A stretch of 64,000 nt of DNA from an uncultured Candidatus Actinomarina sp. (GCA_902615855.1 CACMQN010000003.1:1-64000), one strand, 5' to 3'; shown: positions 1 through 9,525, counted from the first letter of the stretch. Translations and numbers: made by a program. Notes: generated from the sequence alone by a model not told the origin.

Positions 1-104
1 CAGATTTAGAAAAAATATGGAATAAACAATACGATCATATAAATAAAAATTACAATTCCCAAAAAGTATTAGATGATTGGATTTATGTCTATAACAATTT
101 GTAG
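1..104 (+). CDS. 3' end of a gene cut by the window, possibly a glycosyltransferase
   Basis: One frame is open from base 3 to a TAG at 102-104 and encodes 33 residues ending in [10 protein letters not shown]. The other two forward frames stop early. A tryptophan/tyrosine-rich tail of the type 'N..KV...W..VY' is common at the C-terminus of GT-B glycosyltransferases. In actinobacteria a PimA-type mannosyltransferase often lies close upstream of pdxS. Both points are weak, so the function is only a suggestion. The gene runs in the same direction as pdxS, which starts 14 nt later. Confidence 0.4.
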   Translation, partial: DLEKIWNKQYDHINKNYNSQKVLDDWIYVYNNL

Positions 105-118
105 TTAGTATTAAATAT

Positions 119-1003
119 ATGAAAATCGAATCAACTTTTAAAATAAAAAAAGGTTTAGCTGAAATGTTAAAAGGTGGCGTAATAATGGACGTCGTCAATG
201 CAGAACAAGCAGTTATAGCCGAAAAATCAGGTGCAGTAGCTGTTATGGCATTAGAGAGAATTCCCGCTGATATTCGTGCAGAAGGTGGTGTTGCAAGAAT
301 GTCATCAGTTGAGACAATTCAAGAAGTAATTGATTCAGTATCAATACCAGTTATGGCAAAAGCTCGTATAGGTCATTTTGTTGAAGCGCAAATGTTAGAA
401 GCCCTAGGGATTGACTTTATTGATGAAAGTGAAGTATTAACACCAGCTGATGATAAAAATCATATCTATAAACATGATATAAAAACTCCATTTGTTAATG
501 GTGCGACTGACATAGGTGAAGCATGCAGAAGAATTGGTGAGGGTGCAGCTATGATTCGAACTAAAGGAGAAGCTGGCACTGGGAACGTTATTGAAGCTGT
601 AAAGCATATGAGAAGTATGACTGATGGCATAAATAAAATTAAAACATCTGATCAAAATGAATTAATGTCATTGGCAAAAGAAATAAGGGCACCATTTGAT
701 GTTGTCAAAGAGATTCATGATCTTGGTAAACTTCCAGTAGTTAATTTTGCTGCAGGAGGTATAGCAACACCTGCTGATGCAGCATTGATGATGCAACTCG
801 GTTGTGATGGCGTATTTGTAGGATCGGGAATTTTTAAAAGCGGCGATCCAAAAGAAAGAGCAGAAGCAATTGTAATTGCAACAACAAACTACAATGACCC
901 AGAAAAACTCATAGAAGTTTCTAAAAACCTTGGTGAACCAATGGTAGGAATAAATATAGATGATTTAGATGAAGCGGAGAAATTAGCTAAAAGAGGTTGG
1001 TAA
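119..1003 (+). CDS. pdxS: Pyridoxal 5'-phosphate synthase, synthase subunit PdxS
   Basis: PdxS builds pyridoxal 5'-phosphate (vitamin B6) from ribose 5-phosphate, glyceraldehyde 3-phosphate and ammonia supplied by PdxT, in a large cytosolic ring complex. The 294-residue length is full for the family. The N-terminal KGGVIMDVV, the Schiff-base lysine in [11 protein letters not shown] (Lys81) and the second lysine in RTKGEAGTG (Lys149) are all present, as is the phosphate-binding loop near the C-terminus (FVGSGIF). The stop codon overlaps the start of pdxT as TAATG, so the two partners should be translationally coupled. The ATG start gives the usual N-terminal helix. Confidence 0.97.
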   Translation: MKIESTFKIKKGLAEMLKGGVIMDVVNAEQAVIAEKSGAVAVMALERIPADIRAEGGVARMSSVETIQEVIDSVSIPVMAKARIGHFVEAQMLEALGIDFIDESEVLTPADDKNHIYKHDIKTPFVNGATDIGEACRRIGEGAAMIRTKGEAGTGNVIEAVKHMRSMTDGINKIKTSDQNELMSLAKEIRAPFDVVKEIHDLGKLPVVNFAAGGIATPADAALMMQLGCDGVFVGSGIFKSGDPKERAEAIVIATTNYNDPEKLIEVSKNLGEPMVGINIDDLDEAEKLAKRGW

Positions 1004-1581
1004 TGAAAACTGGTGTTTTAGCACTTCAAGGTTCCTTTTACGATCACGTACAATCTTTAAAATTTATAGATCAAGATTATGTTTTAATTAAAGATACTAC
1101 AGATCTATCTAATGTTAATTCCTTAATTCTTCCAGGGGGAGAATCTACATCCATGATAAAAATTCAAGAAAATAATGATTTATTTTCTGCATTAAAGAAA
1201 TTAATAGAAAGTGGTATTCCAACATTAGGAACATGTGCTGGTTTAATTCTTTTAGCAAAAGACGTGATTGATGGCGAAACATCATTGGGAGTTTTAAATA
1301 CAGTAGTTGAAAGAAATGCATACGGGCGTCAAAATCAATCATTTGAGGGACTCGTTAACTTACTAGGTAATAAAGAAATGTATTGTTTCATAAGAGCTCC
1401 CAAAATTCTGTCTTATGAAGATTCAGTAACACCAATAGCAACAATCGATAATGAAGTTGTCGGCGTAATCGAAAATAATATTGTCGGTCTGTCTTTTCAT
1501 CCAGAATTAACCAATGATAAAGTTTATTTAGATTGGTTAAGTAGTTTCCTTAAGGATGGTGTCAATGTCAGGTCACTCTAA
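1003..1581 (+). CDS. pdxT: Pyridoxal 5'-phosphate synthase, glutaminase subunit PdxT
   Basis: PdxT is the class I glutamine amidotransferase that hydrolyses glutamine and channels ammonia to PdxS. The chosen start is the ATG at 1003, overlapping the pdxS stop by one base. It gives the canonical N-terminus [10 protein letters not shown]; the longer reading through an upstream TTG adds two residues inside pdxS. The oxyanion region LPGGEST (about 43-49), the nucleophilic Cys78 in GTCAG and the catalytic His in SFHPEL are visible. The length is 192 residues, normal for the family. The 3' end overlaps yebC by 17 nt. Confidence 0.96.
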   Translation: MKTGVLALQGSFYDHVQSLKFIDQDYVLIKDTTDLSNVNSLILPGGESTSMIKIQENNDLFSALKKLIESGIPTLGTCAGLILLAKDVIDGETSLGVLNTVVERNAYGRQNQSFEGLVNLLGNKEMYCFIRAPKILSYEDSVTPIATIDNEVVGVIENNIVGLSFHPELTNDKVYLDWLSSFLKDGVNVRSL

Positions 1582-2308
1582 GTGGTCAACGATAAAAAGA
1601 AAAAAAGGTGCAAATGATGCTAAAAGAGGAAAATTATTTGCCAAACTAATTAGGGGTATCGAAGTTGCAGCCAAGAATGGTGGTGCTGATCCAAATAATA
1701 ATGCTGCACTTTATCAAGCGATTAGTAAAGCCAAATCAAACTCAGTACCCAATTCAAATATTGACAATGCATTAAAGAGAATGTCAGGTGATTCATCAAC
1801 TGAATCATTTGATGAGATTACATATGAAGGTTATGGACCAAATGGTGTTGCAATTTTAGTTGAATGTGTCACTGACAATAGAAATAGAACTTCATCAGAT
1901 GTAAAAGCAACTTTTAATAAATATGAAGGGAATACCGGTTCTCCTGGAAGTGTTAATTACTTATTTTCAAGAAAAGCAATATTTCAATTTGATGAATATA
2001 AAGAAGAAATAATAGATCTCGCAATAGAAAATAATTGTATAGACATTCAAGAAAATGAAACAGGTGTCACATTTGAATTTCAACCTTCTGAATTTCAGAA
2101 AGTAGATCAATTATTTAGAAATTCAGGTTTTAACTTAGTAAATTCGGAAGTTGCTTATTTACCATCCAGCTCAGTCAATTTAGATATTGAAAAATTTAAT
2201 AGATTATCGAAGTTGATAGAAGCATTAGAAGATTTAGATGATGTTCAAAACGTATATGCAAATTTTGACATTGATAACAAACTATTAGAAAAAGCAATAA
2301 CAGAATAA
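1565..2308 (+). CDS. yebC: YebC/PmpR family protein
   Basis: This is a YebC/TACO1-family protein of 247 residues. Members have been described as DNA-binding regulators and, more recently, as factors that help ribosomes through difficult sequences. The start was set at the ATG giving MSGHSKWSTIK, the invariant family N-terminus; an in-frame ATG three codons earlier is unlikely. The KRKKGANDAKRGK basic segment and the NRNRTSSDVK motif are clear. In actinobacteria yebC normally sits just upstream of ruvC-ruvA-ruvB. Here it is followed by a small nuclease instead. Confidence 0.95.
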   Translation: MSGHSKWSTIKRKKGANDAKRGKLFAKLIRGIEVAAKNGGADPNNNAALYQAISKAKSNSVPNSNIDNALKRMSGDSSTESFDEITYEGYGPNGVAILVECVTDNRNRTSSDVKATFNKYEGNTGSPGSVNYLFSRKAIFQFDEYKEEIIDLAIENNCIDIQENETGVTFEFQPSEFQKVDQLFRNSGFNLVNSEVAYLPSSSVNLDIEKFNRLSKLIEALEDLDDVQNVYANFDIDNKLLEKAITE

Positions 2309-2327
2309 TTTTAGCTACAATTGTTAT

Positions 2328-2681
2328 GTGGTTAATAAAGCTAAAAAACAGGGAACTACATACGAGTCAAATATCGTAAAAAGACTGAACGAACATTCAA
2401 ATATGAAAGCTCAACGTTTCGCTGAAGGTGGTTCTAATGATTTGGGTGACATACAATTGTTTGTTGACGGGGAAGAGTATTTTATTGAAGCAAAATCTCG
2501 ACAAAATCTAAATTTACATCAATCACTAGGTAAAGCAATTGAAAAGTCAAGCGATGAAAATACTGTGTTATTTTGGAAAAAACTTAAGAGACAGGGTGAC
2601 AACAAGAGAAGAACAAATGATGGAATGCCTGAAGTTGTGTCAATGTCATATGAACTTTTTATTAAGCTTTTAAACAAGTAA
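2328..2681 (+). CDS. Small PD-(D/E)XK nuclease, Hjc-like / phage-type
   Basis: This 117-residue protein starts with GTG. It shows the layout of a PD-(D/E)XK endonuclease: Glu13 in the first helix (GTTYESNIVKRL), Asp41 in the loop GGSNDLGDI, and Glu54/Lys56 in the strand YFIEAKSRQ. The last motif is followed by a glutamine, as in several Holliday-junction resolvases. The arrangement recalls archaeal Hjc and small actinophage-encoded endonucleases; this is recognition by eye, not a search result. It sits between yebC and queA, the slot usually held by ruvCAB, so a role in branched-DNA processing is a reasonable inference. RuvA and RuvB are not in this window. Other PD-(D/E)XK activities cannot be excluded. 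Confidence 0.6.
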   Translation: MVNKAKKQGTTYESNIVKRLNEHSNMKAQRFAEGGSNDLGDIQLFVDGEEYFIEAKSRQNLNLHQSLGKAIEKSSDENTVLFWKKLKRQGDNKRRTNDGMPEVVSMSYELFIKLLNK

Positions 2682-3692
2682 TTGAACAAAACCCATATTT
2701 CTGATTTAGATTATCATCTACCAAAATCTTCGATTGCTCAAGATCCATACCAAAATCCAGAAGATTCAAAAATTCTTGATGCTGAAAGTATGAAAATTCA
2801 TAAATTTGAAAATATATATAATGTAATTCCAAACCGATCATTGATAGTCTTTAACAATTCTCAAGTTATAGATGTAAGAATTAAGACAACTAAAAAACAT
2901 ACTCATGGAAACGTTGAAATATTCATACTTAAGATAGTTGATGAATATTCAGCAGATTGTTTACTCAAATTTAATGGAAAAAAGAAAATTGGAGAAGAAA
3001 TTGAACTTGAAAATTTCACAATAAATATTATCAAAAATGTAACCGAAGGATTTAGAATAAAATTTTCTTTACCCTTAGAACAAATAATCAATAATTATGG
3101 ATCAACTCCTTTGCCACCTTATATTGATGATATGGATTATAAATATGAACACTACAAGACTTTTTTTAGTAAGAATGGATTTTCAGTGGCTGCATCTACA
3201 GCTGCTCTTCATTTCACTCCAAATTTATTTCAACAGCTTGAAAAAAAGGATATTAATATAAGATTCCTTAATCTTGATATTGGTCTCGGTACGTTCAAAC
3301 CTATTAGTACTGAATACGTAGAAGATTATGATATACATTCTGAAGATTATGAGATTAATGAAGCAACTTACCATGAAATAATTTCAAAAAAAAAGAACGG
3401 ATATAATATTGTTTGTGTTGGTACTACAACCTTAAGAACTTTAGAGCATGTAAATAATACTTCTACTTTTAAAGGGAATACAAATTTGTTCATAACAAAA
3501 GGATTCAAATTTAATGTTGCTGACTATCTAATAACAAATTTTCATGCTCCTAAGAGTTCTCTACTTTCAATTGTTCAAGCTATTTATGGTGATTCCTGGA
3601 AAAAACTTTATGCTTTTGCTTTAGAAAATAATATGAAGTTCCTAAGTTTTGGTGATGCAGTAATGTTTAAAATAAAAAACGATGGCATATAA
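2682..3692 (+). CDS. queA: S-adenosylmethionine:tRNA ribosyltransferase-isomerase QueA
   Basis: QueA transfers and isomerises the ribosyl moiety of SAM onto preQ1-tRNA, making epoxyqueuosine in the wobble position of GUN anticodons. The 336-residue length is close to the usual 340-355. Typical segments are LDYHLPKSSIAQDP near the N-terminus, STPLPPYI, the SVAASTAALHFTP stretch and LGTFKPI near the middle, and NFHAPKSSLL near the C-terminus. Translation starts at a TTG that directly abuts the upstream stop codon. The 3' end overlaps tgt by 11 nt, so the two queuosine enzymes form one translational unit. Confidence 0.95.
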   Translation: MNKTHISDLDYHLPKSSIAQDPYQNPEDSKILDAESMKIHKFENIYNVIPNRSLIVFNNSQVIDVRIKTTKKHTHGNVEIFILKIVDEYSADCLLKFNGKKKIGEEIELENFTINIIKNVTEGFRIKFSLPLEQIINNYGSTPLPPYIDDMDYKYEHYKTFFSKNGFSVAASTAALHFTPNLFQQLEKKDINIRFLNLDIGLGTFKPISTEYVEDYDIHSEDYEINEATYHEIISKKKNGYNIVCVGTTTLRTLEHVNNTSTFKGNTNLFITKGFKFNVADYLITNFHAPKSSLLSIVQAIYGDSWKKLYAFALENNMKFLSFGDAVMFKIKNDGI

Positions 3693-4758
3693 ATTAATTT
3701 CAAATGATAAAAATGCTCGAGCTGGGTTACTGTCCATAAATAATATTGAAGTACAGACTCCTACATTTATGCCTGTTGCTACAAGAGGTGCAATTAAATC
3801 TACTCCACATCAATATCTAGATAAAACCTCAATACTTCTAGCAAATGCATACCATCTTCATCTAAGACCAGGAGCGCAGTTAATAAATAATTTAGGTGGA
3901 TTACATAAATTTATGAACTGGGATAAATTAATACTTACTGATTCTGGTGGTTTTCAAGCTTGGTCTTTACCAACTAAATTATTAGATGATGGTATTGAAT
4001 TTAAAAATGTATATGATGGATCCTTTTTCAAAATGACTCCTGAAGAATCTATCAACACACAAAATCTATTAGGTAGTGATATTGCAATGATATTTGATTA
4101 TTTAATTGATTATGACAAATCAGATGATGATCAATTAAAAGCAATAGAAATAACTAGTCAGTGGGCTGAAAAAGCCAAAAAAGTGCATAAAAACAATGAA
4201 CAAAATTTATTTGGGATAGTTCAAGGAGGTTTGAATCTTGATTTAAGAGAAGAATCAGCAAAATCAATGATTGAATTGGATTTTGATGGTTATGCAATTG
4301 GAGGTCTAGCAATTGGTGAAACAAGTAGTGAAAGAAAAAAAGTAGTAGAACATTTAAATACAATCCTTCCAGTAGACAAGCCAAGATATGTTATGGGTCT
4401 TGGCGATACTATTGGATTAATTGATTTGATTGATTCTGGCGTTGACATGTTTGATTGTGTTTGGCCTGCAAGGCTAGCAAGACATGGGAAATTGATTACT
4501 CGTAATTCATATATAAATATAAAAAATAAGAAATTTAAATATGATGATAATCCCATAGATATCAATTGCAGATGCTTTACTTGTTTAAATTACTCAAAAG
4601 CTTACTTACGTCATCTTTTTGTAAATGAAAATACTACTTCATGGTTATATTTAACGGTTCATAATATAATTCAAACAGAACAAATAATTAATGAAGCAAG
4701 AGAAAGTATATTAAACTCAAGTTTTGAAAGTTTTAAAAAGGAATTTTTAAATGAATGA
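3682..4758 (+). CDS. tgt: Queuine/preQ1 tRNA-ribosyltransferase (TGT)
   Basis: TGT exchanges guanine-34 of tRNA(Asp, Asn, His, Tyr) for preQ1. The 358-residue protein has the proton-acceptor aspartate in ILTDSGGFQ, the nucleophilic aspartate region MFDCVWPARLARHG, and a zinc site formed by the CRCFTC cysteines plus the His of YLRHLF. GIVQGG and YAIGGLAIGE are also family hallmarks. QueA acts on the product, so preQ1 must be made elsewhere in the genome or imported; no preQ1 synthesis genes are in this window. It overlaps queA upstream and yajC downstream (8 nt). Confidence 0.97.
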   Translation: MAYKLISNDKNARAGLLSINNIEVQTPTFMPVATRGAIKSTPHQYLDKTSILLANAYHLHLRPGAQLINNLGGLHKFMNWDKLILTDSGGFQAWSLPTKLLDDGIEFKNVYDGSFFKMTPEESINTQNLLGSDIAMIFDYLIDYDKSDDDQLKAIEITSQWAEKAKKVHKNNEQNLFGIVQGGLNLDLREESAKSMIELDFDGYAIGGLAIGETSSERKKVVEHLNTILPVDKPRYVMGLGDTIGLIDLIDSGVDMFDCVWPARLARHGKLITRNSYINIKNKKFKYDDNPIDINCRCFTCLNYSKAYLRHLFVNENTTSWLYLTVHNIIQTEQIINEARESILNSSFESFKKEFLNE

Positions 4759-5002
4759 TTTTATTTCATTATTGCCACTTATTGGTGTATTTGTTGTTTT
4801 CTATCTTTTGCTCTACCTTCCACAACGTAGAAGAAATAAAAAGCATAAAGAGTTCATTGAAAATCTAAAAATAGGTGATGATGTTATTACTGACTCAGGT
4901 ATTTATGGACGAGTAACATCCATAGATGACAAATCTGTTAATTTAGTATTAAAGAACGGTGAACTTAAAATCAATTCAGCTTATATTAAGCAAATTTCAT
5001 GA
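4751..5002 (+). CDS. yajC: Preprotein translocase subunit YajC
   Basis: This is a small 83-residue protein with one N-terminal membrane segment (about residues 5-22) followed by the basic stretch LPQRRRNKKHKEF and the conserved IGDDVITDSGIYGRV. YajC associates with SecDF and the Sec translocon at the cytoplasmic membrane. It overlaps secD by 4 nt (ATGA), keeping the yajC-secD-secF order common to bacteria. Confidence 0.93.
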   Translation: MNDFISLLPLIGVFVVFYLLLYLPQRRRNKKHKEFIENLKIGDDVITDSGIYGRVTSIDDKSVNLVLKNGELKINSAYIKQIS

Positions 5003-6444
5003 GAAGAACCTTAAAATTTTTATTTCTACCGATCTTATCTTTATCACTTTTTTATTATGTTTTACAAATAAATTTGTCACCAAAACTAGGGTTAGATTTA
5101 CAAGGTGGGATATCAGTAATTCTTACAGCTGATGAGAATACTGAAGATGAGGTGCTTGAAAAAGCCGTAGAAATAATGAGGACTAGAATAGAGGCTTTTG
5201 GTGATGTACAAGAACCAGAAATATCTATAAGTGGCAGTAATGCGGTGTTAGTTCAATTACCAGGTGTTACTGATCAAGAGCGTGCGATTGAAGCATTAGG
5301 TGCTACAGGTCTGTTAACATTTAGACCTGTATTAGAATCATCCATGGAAACAGGAATATCACCTGCATTTGAATTTACTCCGAATTTAGATGATCCTGAA
5401 AATCCTATTAAGAATGTACCAGAAGGTGTTGATGAAAATATTGGTATAACTTTGAATGATAATCCATCTGAGATATCTTATCTACTATCCATTGATTCAG
5501 GATATCCCGTTATTTATAAACTTGGCCCAGCGGAAATGACAGGAAATGATATTGAGGATGCAATAGCAGTTTATCCAGATACTGAATGGATTGTATCTTT
5601 AGATTTTAAGCCGGAAGCTGAAGATTTATTTACTAATTTAACAAAAAAATTGGCCAATGAAATTGGAGATAAAAGAAGACTTGCAATAGTTTTAGATGGA
5701 GAAATTGTATCAGCACCAGGTATTGCAATAGACGTTAATCCTGATATCGGTATTACAGGAGGTTCTGCAGCTATCTCAATGGGTAATACTGATTCGGGTG
5801 AATCAGCAAACGACTTAGCGGTTATATTAAGATATGGTGCTCTTCCCGTATCTTTTGAAAGATCATCTATTCAAAAAGTTTCAGCGAGTTTAGGAGAAGA
5901 TACACTAAATCTGGGTCTACAAGCTGGATTAATTGGTTTAATTATAATTTCTATATTAATTATTTTTTACTATCGTTTTCTTGGATTCTTATCTGTATTT
6001 GGATTAACAATGTTTGGACTTCTGTTTTATTCAGTAATTTCAATTTTAGGTGACCTACAAGGATTCACATTAACTCTTGCAGGTATTGCAGGAATTATCG
6101 TATCAATAGGATTAGCTGCTGACTCTTATATTGTTACTTTTGAAAAACTAAAAGACGAAATAAAAGTTGGCAGATCATTTGAATTCGCAGCAAATAAAGC
6201 TGTTGATGAGTCATGGAAAACTATATTAACTGCTGATTTTGTATCATTATCTGCAGCTTTTCTACTTTACATTCTTGCTGTAGGCCCAATTCGAGGTTTT
6301 GCTTTAGCTCTTGGAATCGCAACTATCTTTGATTTATTGTTCACACGACTTTATACAAGAAATGTTATACCAACCGCTGTATCTAATATTACAAATACTA
6401 GATATATGTTCCCAATTAAAAATAAGGATATAACTAATGTTTAA
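4999..6444 (+). CDS. secD: Protein translocase subunit SecD
   Basis: SecD uses the proton-motive force, with SecF, to pull secreted proteins across the membrane. The 481-residue protein has an N-terminal membrane anchor, the motif LGLDLQGG (about 31-38), a periplasmic P1 domain including MRTRIEAFG, and a C-terminal block of membrane helices starting near residue 310 with GLIGLIIISIL. DSYIVTFEKLKDE in the last third is the conserved RND-type segment. It is somewhat short compared with high-GC actinobacterial SecD, mainly through a smaller extracellular region. It overlaps secF by 8 nt. Confidence 0.95.
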   Translation: MRRTLKFLFLPILSLSLFYYVLQINLSPKLGLDLQGGISVILTADENTEDEVLEKAVEIMRTRIEAFGDVQEPEISISGSNAVLVQLPGVTDQERAIEALGATGLLTFRPVLESSMETGISPAFEFTPNLDDPENPIKNVPEGVDENIGITLNDNPSEISYLLSIDSGYPVIYKLGPAEMTGNDIEDAIAVYPDTEWIVSLDFKPEAEDLFTNLTKKLANEIGDKRRLAIVLDGEIVSAPGIAIDVNPDIGITGGSAAISMGNTDSGESANDLAVILRYGALPVSFERSSIQKVSASLGEDTLNLGLQAGLIGLIIISILIIFYYRFLGFLSVFGLTMFGLLFYSVISILGDLQGFTLTLAGIAGIIVSIGLAADSYIVTFEKLKDEIKVGRSFEFAANKAVDESWKTILTADFVSLSAAFLLYILAVGPIRGFALALGIATIFDLLFTRLYTRNVIPTAVSNITNTRYMFPIKNKDITNV

Positions 6445-7342
6445 AAATTTATTTTTAGGTAATACAAATATCGATTTTTATAAAAAAAGAAGTTTACTAC
6501 AAAGGATATTGCTAGTAGAAATATTAATTTTTCTAATAGTTTTGATTCTTACTGTAATTGGTATCTTAAATTTAAATTTTTCAATTGATTTTACGGGTGG
6601 TACAACTTACCAATTATCAAGTGATTACACAAAATCTGATATAGACGAAGTGTTAAATAATAATATATTGGAAGTGTCCAGATATCAAACTTATGAAAAT
6701 TCAAATACAGTCTTATTTAGGGCGGTTGAAGGTTCCCAATCACAAGAATCTGAATTATTAAATTATCTAGCTAATAAATTTGATGTTGAAAGTAAAGATA
6801 TCGAATTCCAACGTGTAGGACCGACCTTTGGACAGGAAATTACCACTAAAGGAATAAGAGCTCTCGTTATATTTCTTTCATTCATAGTTTTCCTTATTTC
6901 AATAAGATTTCAATTTAGATTTTCTTTAATAGCTTTAATAGCCTTAATTCATGATCTGTTAATTTGTATAACAATTTATTTATTGTTAAATTTCGAAATT
7001 ACGCCGTCAACAGTAATTGCGCTTTTAACTATTCTTGGTTATTCACTTTATGATACTGTGATACTTTTTGATAAATTAAGAGACAGTCAAAGGATGAATA
7101 AAGAAAGTAATCTGTCAATTAAAACATTAAATAAAACATTTAATGAGATATTGATGAGAAGTATTAATACTTCAATTACATCAGCTATACCTATAGCTTC
7201 TATTTTGTTTCTAGGAAATATTATTGGATTATCTGGAACCCTTACAGATTTTGCATTACCTTTATTTATTGGGATTTTATCTGGAACTTACAGTTCAATC
7301 TTTGTAACTATTCCATTTTTATCAAGAATAATTAATAAATAA
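6437..7342 (+). CDS. secF: Protein translocase subunit SecF
   Basis: This is the partner of SecD, 301 residues long. An N-terminal membrane helix (about 23-45) leads into the conserved SIDFTGGT motif. A short extracytoplasmic loop follows, then a block of hydrophobic helices from about residue 140. VGPTFGQEI and the helix-4 segment LGYSLYDTVILFDKLRD are typical of SecF. It is followed by a 21-nt gap, one of the largest in the first 26 kb, before rel. Confidence 0.95.
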   Translation: MFKNLFLGNTNIDFYKKRSLLQRILLVEILIFLIVLILTVIGILNLNFSIDFTGGTTYQLSSDYTKSDIDEVLNNNILEVSRYQTYENSNTVLFRAVEGSQSQESELLNYLANKFDVESKDIEFQRVGPTFGQEITTKGIRALVIFLSFIVFLISIRFQFRFSLIALIALIHDLLICITIYLLLNFEITPSTVIALLTILGYSLYDTVILFDKLRDSQRMNKESNLSIKTLNKTFNEILMRSINTSITSAIPIASILFLGNIIGLSGTLTDFALPLFIGILSGTYSSIFVTIPFLSRIINK

Positions 7343-7363
7343 AAAAACTAGTACCATTAATTT

Positions 7364-9523
7364 ATGGTTAAAAATCTTGATTTACATGATGCTGATGAGC
7401 TTGTTAACAATCTTTATTCTAAATTTAAAAAAGATGAAAAAATTTTAAAAAAAGCATACTTGTTCGCTGCAAAAGGTCACTTCAACCAAAAACGAGCGTC
7501 AGGAGATCCCTATATCACCCACCCTTTACAGGTAGCTACATATCTTGCTGACTTAAGCATGGATATTGAAACAGTTGTTTCAGCAATATTGCATGATTTA
7601 ATTGAAGATACAGAAGTTACCTATAAAGATATTAAAAAAGAGTTTGGTGTTGAAATTGCAAATATTGTAGATGGTGTAACGAAACTAGATAAAATACAAT
7701 ACAACTCTAATGAGGAAGCTCAAGCAGACGCTATAAGAAAAATGGTTATTGCTATGTCTAAGGATATAAGAGTATTAATCCTAAAACTTGCAGATCGTCT
7801 CCATAACATACAAACTATAGAGTATTTAGCGGATTATAAACAAGAGAAGATAGCAAATGAAACTTTATACGTATACGCACCACTTGCACATAGATTAGGT
7901 TTACAAAATATAAAACACATACTGGAAGATATATCATTTAGCTTATTATTCAAAAATCAAAACACTGAAATCGAGAATTTAATTGAGAAAACAGCACCAA
8001 ACAGAGATAAAAATATAAATAAATCTTTAAAAATTATTAAAGACCTTTTATCAGATAACTCTATTTCTGCAGAGGTAGTTGGTAGGCCTAAGCATAATTA
8101 TTCAATATATAAAAAAATAATCAATAATGGATTAACTTTTAATGAAATAAATGATCTTGTAGGACTAAGAATTTTAACTGATGATGTAAAAAATTGTTAC
8201 ACAATTCTTGGATTAATACATGCAAATTTTCAGCCAGTTCTTGGCAGATTCAAGGATTTTATATCAATGCCGAAATTTAATCTTTACCAAAGCTTACATA
8301 CAACAGTTCTAACTGAGACTGGTCAAAAAATGGAGATACAGATAAGAACTCACGATATGCATTACAGAGCTGAGTTTGGAGTTGCTGCTCATTGGAAATA
8401 TAAAGAAAAACCACAAAATGATACACAACAATGGACTAATGCATTAACTGAATTATCAGATGAATATCCTGATCCAAATGAATTTCTAAGTCATATGAAA
8501 TTAGATCTTTATGAAGATGAAGTGTTTTGTTTAACACCAAAGGGTGATGTAATTACATTACCTCAAGGGGCAACACCTGTTGACTTTGCATTTTCAGTTC
8601 ACACTCAAGTAGGAGAAAAATTAATTGGTGCAAAGATAAACGGAAAATTAGTGAATTTAAGCACAAGGCTAACAACTGGTGATACAGTCGAAGTACTAAC
8701 TACAAATGAAAAAAATAAAGGACCAAGTCGTGACTGGTTAACTTTTGTAAAAACTTCAAGAGCACGCTCTAAAATCAAGCAATGGTACCAAAAACAACTT
8801 AAAGATGAAGATATACAAAAAGGTAAGCAGATTTTAAATACTTGGCTAGAAGAAAATGATGAGATTTTTAATTACTCAAGTAAAGACAATATATTGAATG
8901 AGCTTTTAAACATTCTTAAATATCCCAATAATGAATCGATTTATCAAAATTTAGGTAATGGAAACATAAAAATAACCAATGTGGGAAACAAAATAAGAAA
9001 ATTTGTATTTCCTGAAGAGATTTCTGAAGAAGAGGATATTCTATCACCTGACAAATATCAAGCCAACGATGATCAACTTGTAATTGTAGAAGGATATGAT
9101 GATATCAAGGTAAGGATGGCAAGATGTTGCGTACCTGTTCCTGGTGATGATATATTAGGTTTTATCACAATATCAAATGGAATATCTATACATCGATCTG
9201 ATTGTCTGAACATTAAAATAGATAGTTCTAAGGGTGAAAGAATCATTGATGTTTCATGGGGATTCAATACACAGACTGGATCAATTGTTTGGTTAGAAAT
9301 AGAAGCTATTGATAGACCATACTTATTAAGAGATGCAACAATAGCTATATCAGACAATGGTGGAAATATTCTTGTTGCAAAATCACTTACTAATAGTAAG
9401 AGAATAGTGACTTTATTATTTCAAGTTGAGATAAGTGGAAATGAACAACTTGATTCAATAATAAGAGATGCCAAAAATATAGAAAATGTTTTCGACGTTC
9501 AACGTGCAAATCCAGGAAACTAA
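7364..9523 (+). CDS. rel: Bifunctional (p)ppGpp synthetase/hydrolase, RelA/SpoT family
   Basis: This enzyme makes and degrades the alarmone (p)ppGpp. Domains in order: HD hydrolase with HDLIED at residues 77-82; synthetase with GRPKHNYSIYKKI and RFKDFISMPKFNLYQSLHTTV; TGS domain starting near VFCLTPKGDVITLPQGATPVDFAF; a zinc-finger-like CCVPVPGDDI...H..DC segment; and a C-terminal ACT domain. Both catalytic sites look intact. The RFKD signature is the RXKD type associated with bifunctional enzymes rather than EXDD RelA. The 719-residue length is normal for a single long RSH protein. The position before a metallo-beta-lactamase-fold gene and hisS matches other actinobacteria. Confidence 0.95.
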   Translation: MVKNLDLHDADELVNNLYSKFKKDEKILKKAYLFAAKGHFNQKRASGDPYITHPLQVATYLADLSMDIETVVSAILHDLIEDTEVTYKDIKKEFGVEIANIVDGVTKLDKIQYNSNEEAQADAIRKMVIAMSKDIRVLILKLADRLHNIQTIEYLADYKQEKIANETLYVYAPLAHRLGLQNIKHILEDISFSLLFKNQNTEIENLIEKTAPNRDKNINKSLKIIKDLLSDNSISAEVVGRPKHNYSIYKKIINNGLTFNEINDLVGLRILTDDVKNCYTILGLIHANFQPVLGRFKDFISMPKFNLYQSLHTTVLTETGQKMEIQIRTHDMHYRAEFGVAAHWKYKEKPQNDTQQWTNALTELSDEYPDPNEFLSHMKLDLYEDEVFCLTPKGDVITLPQGATPVDFAFSVHTQVGEKLIGAKINGKLVNLSTRLTTGDTVEVLTTNEKNKGPSRDWLTFVKTSRARSKIKQWYQKQLKDEDIQKGKQILNTWLEENDEIFNYSSKDNILNELLNILKYPNNESIYQNLGNGNIKITNVGNKIRKFVFPEEISEEEDILSPDKYQANDDQLVIVEGYDDIKVRMARCCVPVPGDDILGFITISNGISIHRSDCLNIKIDSSKGERIIDVSWGFNTQTGSIVWLEIEAIDRPYLLRDATIAISDNGGNILVAKSLTNSKRIVTLLFQVEISGNEQLDSIIRDAKNIENVFDVQRANPGN

Positions 9524-9525
9524 TT

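Noticed and set aside
997-1005. TTG start for pdxT two codons upstream of the ATG
   Set aside because: The ATG at 1003 gives the canonical N-terminus and a TAATG overlap with pdxS; the longer form only adds residues inside pdxS.
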